A model generated the notes under the pieces. The model saw only the letters and a list, made by a program, of their open reading frames with translations. It was not told the origin of the DNA and did not search any database. The translations under genes and the position numbers were made by a program. Shown piece after piece: positions 16,406-26,730 of a DNA stretch of 56,720 bases; the first letter of the stretch is position 1, and the number at the start of each line of letters is the position of its first letter. Origin of the DNA: Pseudomonadota bacterium (GTDB taxonomy: Bacteria; Myxococcota_A; Polyangia; Haliangiales; Haliangiaceae); NCBI GenBank assembly GCA_022360315.1, contig JAKSDA010000167.1, forward strand, positions 1 to 56,720. The letters are read 5' to 3'.

Positions 16406-18448
16406 ATGAACGCCACGCCGACCAGCCCGTTCGAGGTCGTGAAAGCCACCGATCTCACCGACCAGCAGATTGCAGACTACTGGGTCGATCTCTCTGAAGG
16501 TGGCAGCCTGCTCGAATTGATCAAACCGACTTCACCCGTTCCCATGTTTATTCTGGGGGGAAAGGGCAGTGGCAAGACGCATCTCATGCGGTACATTTCA
16601 TCCGATCTGCAACGCCGACGAGCACACGGAAAGAGCTTTCTCGATCAAATCGCGGCAGATGGCTATCTCGGTCTGTACCTGCGATGCGGCGGCCTCAATG
16701 CACGACGCTTTGCCAATAAGGGCCAGCCTCCCGAAGCATGGTCCCAGGTCTTTTCGTACTACGTCGAGCTATGGCTGAGCCAGATCCTTCTCACAACCGT
16801 GCAGCCACTACTTGCCGAATTTGGCGGCGAGGGCAGCCGCGAATTCGAACTGGTCGGCAATATTCGCGAGCTATGCGACACCGACCGTATGGATAACGCA
16901 ACAACCATAGATGAACTCATCTCGTTGCTACGGGAACTGCAGCGCGAGTCCGATCATGCCATCAACAACTGCGCTGTTACCCGCACCCTTTCGGTCGAGA
17001 TCCATATCACTCCAACTCGTCTACTATTCGGAATTCCGCAATTGCTTGCCCGGTCGTTTCAGCCATTCTCCGACGTCAGGTTTGTTTACCTTTTCGATGA
17101 GCTCGAAACGCTGAGCGTCGATCAACAGCGCTACGTCAACACACTGATACGCGATCAGACAGTGCCTTGCACCTTCAAGGTAGGCGCGCGCCTCTACGGC
17201 ATCCACACCTACCAGATTCTCGGCAGCGACGAGGCGAACCGAGAGGGATCCGAGTTCGAGGTACTCCGGCTCGACGACATGTTTCGCAAGGATAAGCGGG
17301 CATATACGCGCTTTGCCCGCAATCTCGTTGTCCGACGCCTGGATCAGGCAGGCTATACTCCCACACCGAAAGCAGCCGATCTAAAGGGGTACTTTGAGAC
17401 GTTCGGCACGGATCGCTTGCTCGAAGTGGATACCCGCAACATCGTCGAGAAGTACAGGGACTCCGAGAGACCCTACCTGGCTCGACTTCGCAGCCGACTC
17501 CTGGATGGCTATCAACAGGGCTTCGCGTCGGGCATAACCTCGCCGGCCCACGTCGACGAGCTGGTCGACGTCCTGCGCTTCGATGATTTTCCGTTCCTCG
17601 AGCGCACCGCGGTATTCCTATTCTATCGCCACTGGGCGCAGGGAGACGACCTTGCCACAGCCGCGGCAGCGATACGATCCGCCTGCGAGGGCTACCGCAA
17701 CGGGCAGGGGAGCAAGACGAATGAAGTGCACAAGATAATGAAACACTTTCGTGCCGACATCATCGCGCAGTTGCTCCGCGATACTCAGCAACGACAGATT
17801 TATCTCGGCATCGACAACTTCATTGCCATGTCCTCGGGACTTCCTCGAAATCTCCTCACGACGCTGAAGCATATCTACAAATGGGCCGTGTTTCGCGGCG
17901 AGGAGCCGTTCAGGGATACTCCGATCAGTCGCGATGCGCAACAGCGTGGAGTCCTCGAAGCGTCCGATTGGTTCTTTGATGATGCGCGCGCCCCGGGCCG
18001 GCAAGGCCATGCAATTCGCAATGGCATGGAGCGGCTCTGCCGACTGTTTCAGGCTCTCCGATACTCGGACAAGCCATCCGAGTGCTCTTTATCGACCTTT
18101 AGCGTCCAGCTTTCTGATGTGAGCGAAGAAGCCCGTCAAGTCATTCAGGGAGCTGTGGACTGGTCGATGTTGATCCAGGTCCCTCGTGGCCACAGCGATC
18201 GAAACACAGGCCGGACGAAAGAGAAGTACCAGATTGCGCCCATGCTGGCACCGCGGTGGGACCTACCGATAGCGAGTCGCGGAACCTACGAACTCAAGCC
18301 AGCCGAGGTCGACGCGATTTTCGCGCCGCAAGATCCCGACATGTTTAATACGGTGCTGCGGACACACGAGGCGGGAAAGAAAGCGCCGAGGTTTGACCGC
18401 AAGCGGGCCGAACGTCAGACCAGCCTTCCGGGAATCAGCGGTGATTGA
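16406..18448 (+). CDS. P-loop ATPase, Orc/Cdc6- or STAND-like
   Basis: 680 residues. Walker A is GGKGSGKT (51-58), and Walker B is VYLFDELE (227-234), followed by a sensor-like region (GARLYGIHTY, about 267-276). The distance between the Walker motifs and the long helical/winged-helix-like C-terminal half resemble AAA+/STAND ATPases of the Orc/Cdc6-like group found in conflict operons. It starts at ATG 16406 with a G-rich ribosome-binding site nine bases after the previous stop. It is likely the energy-using sensor or switch of the module. The last eight bases overlap the next gene. Confidence 0.75.
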   Translation: MNATPTSPFEVVKATDLTDQQIADYWVDLSEGGSLLELIKPTSPVPMFILGGKGSGKTHLMRYISSDLQRRRAHGKSFLDQIAADGYLGLYLRCGGLNARRFANKGQPPEAWSQVFSYYVELWLSQILLTTVQPLLAEFGGEGSREFELVGNIRELCDTDRMDNATTIDELISLLRELQRESDHAINNCAVTRTLSVEIHITPTRLLFGIPQLLARSFQPFSDVRFVYLFDELETLSVDQQRYVNTLIRDQTVPCTFKVGARLYGIHTYQILGSDEANREGSEFEVLRLDDMFRKDKRAYTRFARNLVVRRLDQAGYTPTPKAADLKGYFETFGTDRLLEVDTRNIVEKYRDSERPYLARLRSRLLDGYQQGFASGITSPAHVDELVDVLRFDDFPFLERTAVFLFYRHWAQGDDLATAAAAIRSACEGYRNGQGSKTNEVHKIMKHFRADIIAQLLRDTQQRQIYLGIDNFIAMSSGLPRNLLTTLKHIYKWAVFRGEEPFRDTPISRDAQQRGVLEASDWFFDDARAPGRQGHAIRNGMERLCRLFQALRYSDKPSECSLSTFSVQLSDVSEEARQVIQGAVDWSMLIQVPRGHSDRNTGRTKEKYQIAPMLAPRWDLPIASRGTYELKPAEVDAIFAPQDPDMFNTVLRTHEAGKKAPRFDRKRAERQTSLPGISGD

Positions 18449-19424
18449 CTTCACGATCTTCTACAAGGAGCGCAAGACGCCATCCGAGATCGGGTCGCTG
18501 GGACACTGGGATCTATTCCTTTCGGCTTATCGAACCTCCGAGCGAGTGCGCGAGGTTTTTGCCGCGGTGAGCGCCACACGCAAGGTCTGGCTTCTCCTGC
18601 CAGAGTACGGATACGGCGATACCGAGCATCCCGAGGGCGAGCTGTTCGAGCACTCTCCGACAGACGAGGCGTCGTATTATCACGCGCTCTTACAAAAACT
18701 CGACATTCAGGCGCCAGCAAGCATCAGGCTGTGCGTGGACATAACCGGCTTCATCGGCCACTATGTTGTCTTCCTCGTCCGCTGGCTTCAGTACCTGGGA
18801 GTTCGGCATTTCGACGCTCTTTATGCCGAACCGACCAGGTATCGCGACCGTGAAAACACCCGCTTTTCCGATGAGGCGGTCATCGACGTCCGACAGATCC
18901 TCGGCTTCGAGGGAAGCCATAGAACTGATACGAGTCACGATCTGCTGGTGATCGGCTCCGGATATGACCATCGACTCATTTCTGAAGTCGCCAACAGCAA
19001 GGACTACGCGCAAAAGGTACAGCTCTTCGGTCTACCTTCACTGCATCCAGACATGTTTCAGGAAAGTATATTGCGCGTCCGCAAAGCAGGCGCTGCGCTC
19101 GGTCCGGCGGACGATCCTACGACCTATCGATACGCCCCGGCAAACGATCCATTTGCCACAGCGCAGGTCGTAAAAGACATTGTCGACGCCCACCGCCGCA
19201 ACTATCCAGAAAGCAATATTTATCTGAGTCCGCTCGCAACCAAGCCGCAAGCGCTGGGCTTCGCCCTGTACTACTTATTCGAGGGGGACGGCAGACCTAC
19301 CAGCATCTTCTACCCGTTTTGCGAACGCTACGAGAGAGAAACCACCCACGGCACATCGCATGTGTGGCGATACCAGATTGAAGTTCCCGCAAGGCCCGAC
19401 CCTACGAATCCCAGGGGACAGTAA
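18441..19424 (+). CDS. Rossmann-like protein closing the methylase operon
   Basis: About 327 residues starting at GTG 18441, inside the end of the ATPase gene. Two alpha/beta halves are visible: VWLLLPEYGYGD with IRLCVDITGFIGHYV and FDALYAEPTRY (about 49-134), then DLLVIGSGYDHRLI, VQLFGLPSLHPDMFQ and NIYLSPLATKPQALGFAL (about 167-276). The strand-loop-helix pattern suggests one or two Rossmannoid domains, perhaps nucleotide-sensing (CARF-like) or hydrolytic. I do not recognise a named family. The overlap and spacing place it firmly in the operon. Its 3' end overlaps the 3' end of thyX on the other strand by 23 bases. Confidence 0.7.
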   Translation: MIDFTIFYKERKTPSEIGSLGHWDLFLSAYRTSERVREVFAAVSATRKVWLLLPEYGYGDTEHPEGELFEHSPTDEASYYHALLQKLDIQAPASIRLCVDITGFIGHYVVFLVRWLQYLGVRHFDALYAEPTRYRDRENTRFSDEAVIDVRQILGFEGSHRTDTSHDLLVIGSGYDHRLISEVANSKDYAQKVQLFGLPSLHPDMFQESILRVRKAGAALGPADDPTTYRYAPANDPFATAQVVKDIVDAHRRNYPESNIYLSPLATKPQALGFALYYLFEGDGRPTSIFYPFCERYERETTHGTSHVWRYQIEVPARPDPTNPRGQ

Positions 19425-20331
19425 AGCCGAGCGAGCGCAGCTTGGACTCGATTTCGGCGCGCTCTCGGTTGCGTTTGACGGGCTGGCCGGCCGGTGGCAA
19501 AAGTCCGGCTTCGCGGGCAATGGTTCGGGCCGCCTCGGCCTTGTCCTGCGCCAGTGCGCGCACGATAGAGGTTTCCACAGCAGATAAGTAGAAACCGCCC
19601 ATCCGGTACTCGAGAAACGCCTCCCACGCGATCGGGCACCACTTGCTGACGATCTCTTCACCGATCGCGGTGGCGTATTGCCGAATTTCGGCCTGCGCGT
19701 GCAGATCCATGCGAAGCGATAGAAAGTGGAAGAGGTTGTGTAAATCGATCTTCCAGTAGGCCTCGGTGTAGGTGGACAGCGGCAGGTCCTTGCGAGCCTG
19801 TTCCCGCGCGATTCCCCGGTCCAGGCGTTCAGCATAAACCTCTCTGGCGAGCTCCTGCAGTTCGGACTCGCGCGCGCTGTGCTGGTCCCCCTCGTCGACA
19901 CCGAGAAAGCCCTCGCTACCCTGTCGGTTGGCGCTGGCCTGTAACCGCCATTCGGTCGACAGCGTGCGCTGCGCAGCGTCAATGGCGACCGAATATCGCG
20001 TCGAATACTCGTTTACGTTCGCCGTTCGATGGCGTATCCACTGCCGCCAGCAGTCCATCGGTACCCGGACGTGCAGCTTCAGTTCGCACATCTCGAAGGG
20101 CGTGGTATGGCGATGCCGCATCAGGTATCTGATCAGTCCCCGATCTTCGCGTACGCGTTTGGTCCCGCTGCCATACGAAACTCTCGCTGCCTGCACGATC
20201 GATTCATCGCTGCCCATATAATCGACGGCCCGCACAAAGCCATCGTCGAGCACCTTAAAAGGAACGCCGAGGATATCATCTACAGCGGGCACGACAACTC
20301 GCGCCAGCTTCTGAGGCTTCAAGTCCGACAC
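19402..20331 (-). CDS. thyX: Flavin-dependent thymidylate synthase ThyX
   Basis: Makes dTMP from dUMP using methylene-tetrahydrofolate and FAD. The ThyX signature is present as RHRTANVNEYSTRYS (family pattern RHRxxSxNExSxRY, with Ala for the first Ser), along with HHTPFE-like RHTTPFEMCELKLH and a C-terminal R-Q-Y-A segment. The open frame extends to 20670, but the first 113 codons look non-coding. GTG 20329-20331 gives about 309 residues; another GTG at about 20379 is possible. No good ribosome-binding site marks the start, so it is uncertain. Its end overlaps the last gene of the convergent methylase operon. Confidence 0.9.
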   Translation of the reverse strand: MSDLKPQKLARVVVPAVDDILGVPFKVLDDGFVRAVDYMGSDESIVQAARVSYGSGTKRVREDRGLIRYLMRHRHTTPFEMCELKLHVRVPMDCWRQWIRHRTANVNEYSTRYSVAIDAAQRTLSTEWRLQASANRQGSEGFLGVDEGDQHSARESELQELAREVYAERLDRGIAREQARKDLPLSTYTEAYWKIDLHNLFHFLSLRMDLHAQAEIRQYATAIGEEIVSKWCPIAWEAFLEYRMGGFYLSAVETSIVRALAQDKAEAARTIAREAGLLPPAGQPVKRNRERAEIESKLRSLGFTVPWDS

Positions 20332-20498
20332 TGCGAGTGCATCATACGGTCCGGGCGTTCCAGGTGCCCGCCGAACCCACACGAAAGTGAAACGATGCTG
20401 ATTATCCGCATGATTACAAGCGGTTTGAAAAGCAGAGCCCAGCTCGAAATCGGCCGCGAAAACGCGACCGGGCCATCGCGCATACGCGACCCTCCCGC

Positions 20499-22607
20499 TC
20501 ACCGGGCGGTCGCGGGCTCGATACGCAGGGTGTACGCCGAGTTTTGCCCGGGCAGCGGCTGGCCGCCGGGCAGATCGCGATCGCCGCGCCGGAGATGCAA
20601 AAGGTCTCCTGTGGCGAGGTCGATGGCAGCGCGGCGCTTGCGCGAGGGCTTCTGGCCGGCCACGTTCCATCTGACCGGAATATCCTTTGCGCCGTCGATG
20701 ATCACTTCATAACCGCCAGCCGGGCCGTCGAAGCGGTAGGTATCGACGTCGCTTCGACGTTCGAGATAACCGGTAATCGGTTGGTTGGGCGCAATAGACA
20801 CGGCATCGCTGGAATTCTCATTGGGCTCGATCTCGAGACCCGGGGCAACCCTGTCAGACGTCACACGCAGACTATAAATATCGCTCACATTCTCGGTCGG
20901 CAGAATCGCCCCGATCGGCATGGCCTCGGTGACCAGAAGGTGGAACGGCCCCACGATGCGCAACTGGCGTATCCATTCTTCATGGCCAACGCCGCCTTCG
21001 GAGACCCGCCAAAGCAGCGTGCCCGTGGCATCGAAGACCGACAGCTCGACGTCGATGTTGGGCGGCGAGGTCAGGTGCGCCGTGATCACCCTGATCACCT
21101 GGCCAGTTTGAGCACCGCTGGCATCGGGGCCAGTTTGACGCTGAACACTCGATTCGACCGGATCGGGTTCATTCACTCGGTAGTAGTCGCGGTCCGGGTT
21201 GGACTTGCTGATCCGTTTCCCCAAATACCCGGTCACTGCCGTATCGACTGCAATCAGAGTCGCATCCTCGAGCTGATTGTTCGGCTCCCTCTCAGTACGA
21301 CGCGGTGTTTCGGCGCGCACGACTGCGTAGTAGATCACCGCTGCACACATGGTGGCAAAAAGCAGCGGTATCAGGGCGACGCGGACGAGCCAGCGCCGCT
21401 TGCGCGAGCTCTCATAGGCGTCCACGTCGGACCGGCGCAGACGTACCGAGGTGTCGATACCGTAGTCGATTTGATCCGACTCCTCGAGCGGCAGGCGGGT
21501 CGCCTGGCGCCGCACCGCTGGCGACAGCGACGATATCTCCGGCAAGGCCCGTGACGCCGACGGCTCGCATACATCGATGAATGCCTGCTCGAGATCATCC
21601 TGTAGTGCGTCGATCGCCTGATACCGCTCGTCGCGCTTTTTTTTCATCGCACGGGCAATGACGCGATCGACCTGATAGGCGATATCGAGCTCTGGAACCC
21701 GTTCGGAAGGAAGGATCAACGGGGCGGTCAGATGTTGCGTCAATACGCCAACCGGCGTCTTGGCATTAAAAGCGTGTTCGCCAGTGATCACCCGGTACAT
21801 CAGCGCACCGAGGGCATAAATATCGGTGCGATGGTCGATCTCGTCGCCGCGGATTTGCTCCGGAGACATGTAGTACGGCGTGCCGACCACAGAACCGCGA
21901 TCAGTGACCTCGGCCTGCTCTTCCCGTTCACTGAGCTTGGCCAGACCGAAGTCCAGTACCTTGACAAAATCGCGACCGCGCACAGTGCGAGTAACCAAGA
22001 TGTTTTCGGGCTTGAGATCGCGATGGACCACGCCGAGCGAATGAGCCTCGGCCAGAGCGCCACAGATCTGCACAAAGAGCGGCGCTGCCCGGGCAAATGG
22101 TATGGGGCCGTCGCGTTTGACCAACGTGCCCATGTCTTGCCCCCGCACGTACTCCATGATCAGATAGAGCGCTCCTCGTCGCGACTCACCGCGGTCGAAA
22201 ACCTGCACGGTGTTGGGGTGAGTCAGTCGCGAAACTGCCTCAGCCTCGCGGAGAAACCGGCTTTTCACCTCTTGGTCTTCGGCATACTCGTTGTGCAAGA
22301 CCTTCATCGCTGCGATCTTGCCCATTCGCTGGTGCTCGACCTTGTACACCACGCCCATGCCACCTCGGCCGATCACCTCCAGGACGTGGTAGCGATTGTC
22401 GATGATCTTGCCGAGCCAGGGGTCATGCCGATCCGACGCGCGCCTCGCCGGTGTGCCGGCCAGTAAGTTGCTATCGCCGGCGCCGCGCCCGTCACCACCC
22501 CGGTGCGAACCAGTCATACGCGCACCACAGCGGCCGCAAAAACTGCTCGGCACATCGTACGAAGCCTGGCAAACAGAGCAGATGTATTGCCGTGACGCCA
22601 TACTCAT
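20499..22607 (-). CDS. Transmembrane Ser/Thr kinase with zinc ribbon and PPC-like domains
   Basis: About 702 residues from ATG 22605-22607. The N-terminal CX2C-CX2C zinc ribbon (Cys 10, 13, 24, 27) precedes a Hanks-type kinase domain (72-340): glycine loop IGRGGMGVVYK, Lys102, HRDLKPEN (195-202), DFG (219-221), SPEQ. All catalytic residues are present. A transmembrane helix (about 405-430) leads to a periplasmic part with two related segments that open EREPNNQLEDAT and EIEPNENSSDAV and contain GYL...D.D.YR, typical of bacterial pre-peptidase C-terminal (PPC) domains. It is a receptor-like kinase placed 206 bases downstream of ftsW on the same strand. Confidence 0.9.
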   Translation of the reverse strand: MSMASRQYICSVCQASYDVPSSFCGRCGARMTGSHRGGDGRGAGDSNLLAGTPARRASDRHDPWLGKIIDNRYHVLEVIGRGGMGVVYKVEHQRMGKIAAMKVLHNEYAEDQEVKSRFLREAEAVSRLTHPNTVQVFDRGESRRGALYLIMEYVRGQDMGTLVKRDGPIPFARAAPLFVQICGALAEAHSLGVVHRDLKPENILVTRTVRGRDFVKVLDFGLAKLSEREEQAEVTDRGSVVGTPYYMSPEQIRGDEIDHRTDIYALGALMYRVITGEHAFNAKTPVGVLTQHLTAPLILPSERVPELDIAYQVDRVIARAMKKKRDERYQAIDALQDDLEQAFIDVCEPSASRALPEISSLSPAVRRQATRLPLEESDQIDYGIDTSVRLRRSDVDAYESSRKRRWLVRVALIPLLFATMCAAVIYYAVVRAETPRRTEREPNNQLEDATLIAVDTAVTGYLGKRISKSNPDRDYYRVNEPDPVESSVQRQTGPDASGAQTGQVIRVITAHLTSPPNIDVELSVFDATGTLLWRVSEGGVGHEEWIRQLRIVGPFHLLVTEAMPIGAILPTENVSDIYSLRVTSDRVAPGLEIEPNENSSDAVSIAPNQPITGYLERRSDVDTYRFDGPAGGYEVIIDGAKDIPVRWNVAGQKPSRKRRAAIDLATGDLLHLRRGDRDLPGGQPLPGQNSAYTLRIEPATAR

Positions 22608-22813
22608 CGAATCGTTCGGTTGCCAGCCCCTCGGCGGCCCTTCATAGCGGCTATTATCTACCTCACTCGACGAGCAATGCGCCAATGGGCCCGCGGTTTC
22701 TGCCCAAGCTGTCGAAATCTGGTCGTACATCCGGGGGCATTTGGCCCCAACAGGAATACCCAGCACCAAAAACCAGCGCTGTGTTGAACGGTGCAGCGGT
22801 AGAGATTTTCAGA

Positions 22814-24052
22814 TCAGCTGGTCACGATGACCGCTTTGTGGCGCCGGCGGCGGGCACCGGGCTGATTGACCAGGATGCGCGCCCGCGGCAACATCGGCGC
22901 GCGGCGGCCGATGTTGAGCAGCAGACCGGCAAAAAGCATGGCCATGATGAGCGACGAGCCGCCATAGCTGACAAATGGTAAGGTCAGACCTTTGGCCGGC
23001 AGGGCACCTAACACGACACCGGTGTTGATGAGTGCCTGCAGCGCAAACGTGGTGGTGAGGCCAAACGCCAGATAGCTGCCAAATACTTCGCGCGCCCCCA
23101 GCGCTGCGCGTATACCCCGCCATACGATCAAGGCGAATAGAAACAAGACCAGGGCAAAACCGACAAAGCCGAGCTCTTCGCCCACACTGGCCATGATGAA
23201 ATCGTTGTGGCCCTCGAGCATGTAGCCGAGCTGTTGGCGACCCTCGCCCAGGCCAAGGCCGCCGATCCCGCCCGAGCCGATGGCAATACGGGCCTGCACG
23301 CTCTGATAGGCCACGCCCAGGCTGTAGGCGTCCGGGTTAAAAAAAGCCAAAAATCGCCGCATACGCCACGGTGTGCCCACGATCAGAAGATATGCGATCG
23401 GCGCCGAGGCCAGTACGGCCAGGACGATGTAGGAGATTTTGGCCCCGGCAACGAACAATAAAGCCAGAGTGCTGGCTCCCAATATGATCGAGGAGCCGAG
23501 GTCCGGCTGCATAAGCAAAAGCCCCATCATCAGGGTGCAGACCACCAAATGCGGGACAAAACCGACCGTGAAGGTTTTTACTTTGTCGGACTTCTTGCCC
23601 AAACTGTAGGCGAGATAGGTCACCAGTGATAATTTGGCCAGCTCGACTGGCTGAAATGACAGCGGTCCAAAATGAAACCAGCGCCGCGCGCCGTTGATCG
23701 GCGGCATGAAAAGGACCGCGACCAGCAACAACAGGGTGATGGCTAGTAGCGAGTAGGTCCACCGTTCGAGCCAACGATAGTTGACATGAGCACCAAACCA
23801 CAGCGCACCACCACCAATGACCAGCCAGACCAGCTGGCGCTTGAGAAAGAACATGGAATCGTCGTGTTTTTTGAGGCAGAGAACCGCGCTGGCACTGAAT
23901 ACTTCGACCGTGCCGATGACGAGAAGGATCAACACGGCAGCCAGGAGGACGAGGTCGTAGCTGCGCTCGTACATCTCGATGATCGGAGCCTCCAGTGCCC
24001 GGCCGTCCTTGGCCTGTCCCTCGCGGCGGCCCACAATGCGCGGTGAGACCAT
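22814..24052 (-). CDS. ftsW: Lipid II polymerase FtsW
   Basis: 412-residue SEDS-family protein with about ten membrane helices that polymerises septal peptidoglycan with FtsI. Family signatures are visible: NGARRWFHFGPLSFQPVELAK, LLLMQPDLGSS, GEGRQQLGYMLEGHNDFI, GEELGF and LTLPFVSYGGSSL. The start at ATG 24050-24052 directly follows the murD stop and has GGAGG ten bases upstream; ATG at about 23974 would remove a 26-residue charged leader. In most clusters murG and murC follow; here a Ser/Thr kinase gene does. Confidence 0.95.
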   Translation of the reverse strand: MVSPRIVGRREGQAKDGRALEAPIIEMYERSYDLVLLAAVLILLVIGTVEVFSASAVLCLKKHDDSMFFLKRQLVWLVIGGGALWFGAHVNYRWLERWTYSLLAITLLLLVAVLFMPPINGARRWFHFGPLSFQPVELAKLSLVTYLAYSLGKKSDKVKTFTVGFVPHLVVCTLMMGLLLMQPDLGSSIILGASTLALLFVAGAKISYIVLAVLASAPIAYLLIVGTPWRMRRFLAFFNPDAYSLGVAYQSVQARIAIGSGGIGGLGLGEGRQQLGYMLEGHNDFIMASVGEELGFVGFALVLFLFALIVWRGIRAALGAREVFGSYLAFGLTTTFALQALINTGVVLGALPAKGLTLPFVSYGGSSLIMAMLFAGLLLNIGRRAPMLPRARILVNQPGARRRRHKAVIVTS

Positions 24053-25561
24053 CTACGCGGGTCCTCCGCGCGGTTTTTCTCCGGCGCTGGCCCGATCGAG
24101 TCGGCGTCCACCGATCGCGGTCACAGCAGCGCGGAACGCCATGCCGCGTTCACCAAAATTGGTGAACATGTCGTAGCTGGAACAGGCCGGCGACAACACC
24201 ACCGCATCACCGCGCCGGGCCAGACCAGTGGCCTTCTGCACCGCCGCTTCCATCGTGCCAGCGTCGAGCACGGGATAGGTCACCCGGGCCTGATTGGCTG
24301 CAGCTCGAATCAGCGGCCGGGCCTGGCCGATCAGCACCATGGCGCGCGCGACTCCGGCCAGGGCGTCAAACATGGGCTGATACGAACCACCCTTGTCCAC
24401 GCCGCCCGCTATGAGCACACATGGACGGGGAAAACCACGCATCGACGCGGCAACTGCAGCGACGTTGGTACCCTTGGAATCGTCGTAATAACGAATGCCA
24501 TCTTTTTCGCCAATGAGCTCCATGCGGTGCTTTTGCGGCACGAAGGCACGAGCTCCAGCGCGAATGTCCTCGGCCTCAACGCCGACCAGTCGCGCGGCCA
24601 GATAGGCAGCCATGGCATTCTCGAGGTTGTGAACGCCGATGAGGTCGAGATCCGAGGCCGGGTAGGTCTCGCGGATCTGACCACCAGCACTGTCCTGGCC
24701 CAGGAAAAGGACGATCTCGCTGTGGTCCCGGGATATATGGGCGCCCACACGGCCTGCCGGCCAGCGGTCACGACTGGCATCCCACCCCGAATCAAAGGTG
24801 ACCAGTCGACTGCGGGCAGAACCAGCCCCGGCCATGGTCAACGAGCAGTTGGCATTGGCAATGGCGTAATCGGACTCGGTCTGCCATTGGTAAACCCGGG
24901 TCTTCATCGAGGCGTACACGTCCATGGTTCCGTAGCGGTCGAGGTGATCCTCGGTGATATTGAGGCACACGGCCACTTTTGGGCGAAAACCGGTGCAGGT
25001 TTCGAGCATGAAGCCTGCTACCTCGGCCACAATAAAGCCACCCGGGCAGTTGGCCGGATGATCGACAGCTTCGATGAGCGGATGGTTGCCCAGATTGCCT
25101 CCGCAAAAGGTCGGCGCTGCACCGGCCGGGCGACCGGGCGACTGGCTATTCGATCGATCCGATGCAGCTTGGCACAGGGCTCCGCACAGGGCTGTCGTGG
25201 TCGATTTACCGTTGGTGCCCGTGATCGCGATCAAGTTGACCTCGGGGTGCAAAAAGCGATAGGCGAGTTCGATCTCGGCGATGACCTCGACTCCTGCTGC
25301 CCGCGCCGCCCGGGTCTCGGCGATTTCGGGTACGCCGGGCGACATGACTACCAGGTCGGCGCCAGTGAATGTTTCGATGCGATGGCCGCCCAGCTCGAGC
25401 TCGGCGCATCCGCCCAGCGCGGCAATGCGCCGGGCCAATTTCTCGGGACTGGCCGCATCGGTGACCACGACGCGTGCGCCCCGCCCGGCGCAAAACCTGG
25501 CCACGGCCACACCGGTCTGAGCCAGCCCGACCACGATGACTCGTTTGCCTTGTAGATTCAT
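24053..25561 (-). CDS. murD: UDP-MurNAc-L-alanine:D-glutamate ligase MurD
   Basis: 502 residues, somewhat longer than the usual 440-460. It adds D-glutamate to UDP-MurNAc-L-Ala in the cytoplasm. Visible motifs are the N-terminal Rossmann start (VIVVGLAQTGVAVARF), the ATP loop ITGTNGKSTTTAL, CLNITEDHLDRYG, and the C-terminal HRMELIGEKDGIRYYDDSKGTN, which carries the catalytic lysine region. The extra length includes an insert (residues about 134-150, rich in Ser/Pro/Gly) after the P-loop. It sits between mraY and ftsW. Confidence 0.95.
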   Translation of the reverse strand: MNLQGKRVIVVGLAQTGVAVARFCAGRGARVVVTDAASPEKLARRIAALGGCAELELGGHRIETFTGADLVVMSPGVPEIAETRAARAAGVEVIAEIELAYRFLHPEVNLIAITGTNGKSTTTALCGALCQAASDRSNSQSPGRPAGAAPTFCGGNLGNHPLIEAVDHPANCPGGFIVAEVAGFMLETCTGFRPKVAVCLNITEDHLDRYGTMDVYASMKTRVYQWQTESDYAIANANCSLTMAGAGSARSRLVTFDSGWDASRDRWPAGRVGAHISRDHSEIVLFLGQDSAGGQIRETYPASDLDLIGVHNLENAMAAYLAARLVGVEAEDIRAGARAFVPQKHRMELIGEKDGIRYYDDSKGTNVAAVAASMRGFPRPCVLIAGGVDKGGSYQPMFDALAGVARAMVLIGQARPLIRAAANQARVTYPVLDAGTMEAAVQKATGLARRGDAVVLSPACSSYDMFTNFGERGMAFRAAVTAIGGRRLDRASAGEKPRGGPA

Positions 25562-25580
25562 GCTTTTCTGTGCGCGTACA

Positions 25581-26729
<1,149 letters not shown>

Positions 26730-26730
26730 G

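Noticed and set aside
14100..19424. Retron or restriction-modification system
   Set aside because: No reverse transcriptase, msr/msd-like RNA or nuclease motif was found among the four genes.
20332..20670. N-terminal extension of ThyX
   Set aside because: Composition is unlike ThyX and has no conserved motif before residue 114 of the frame.
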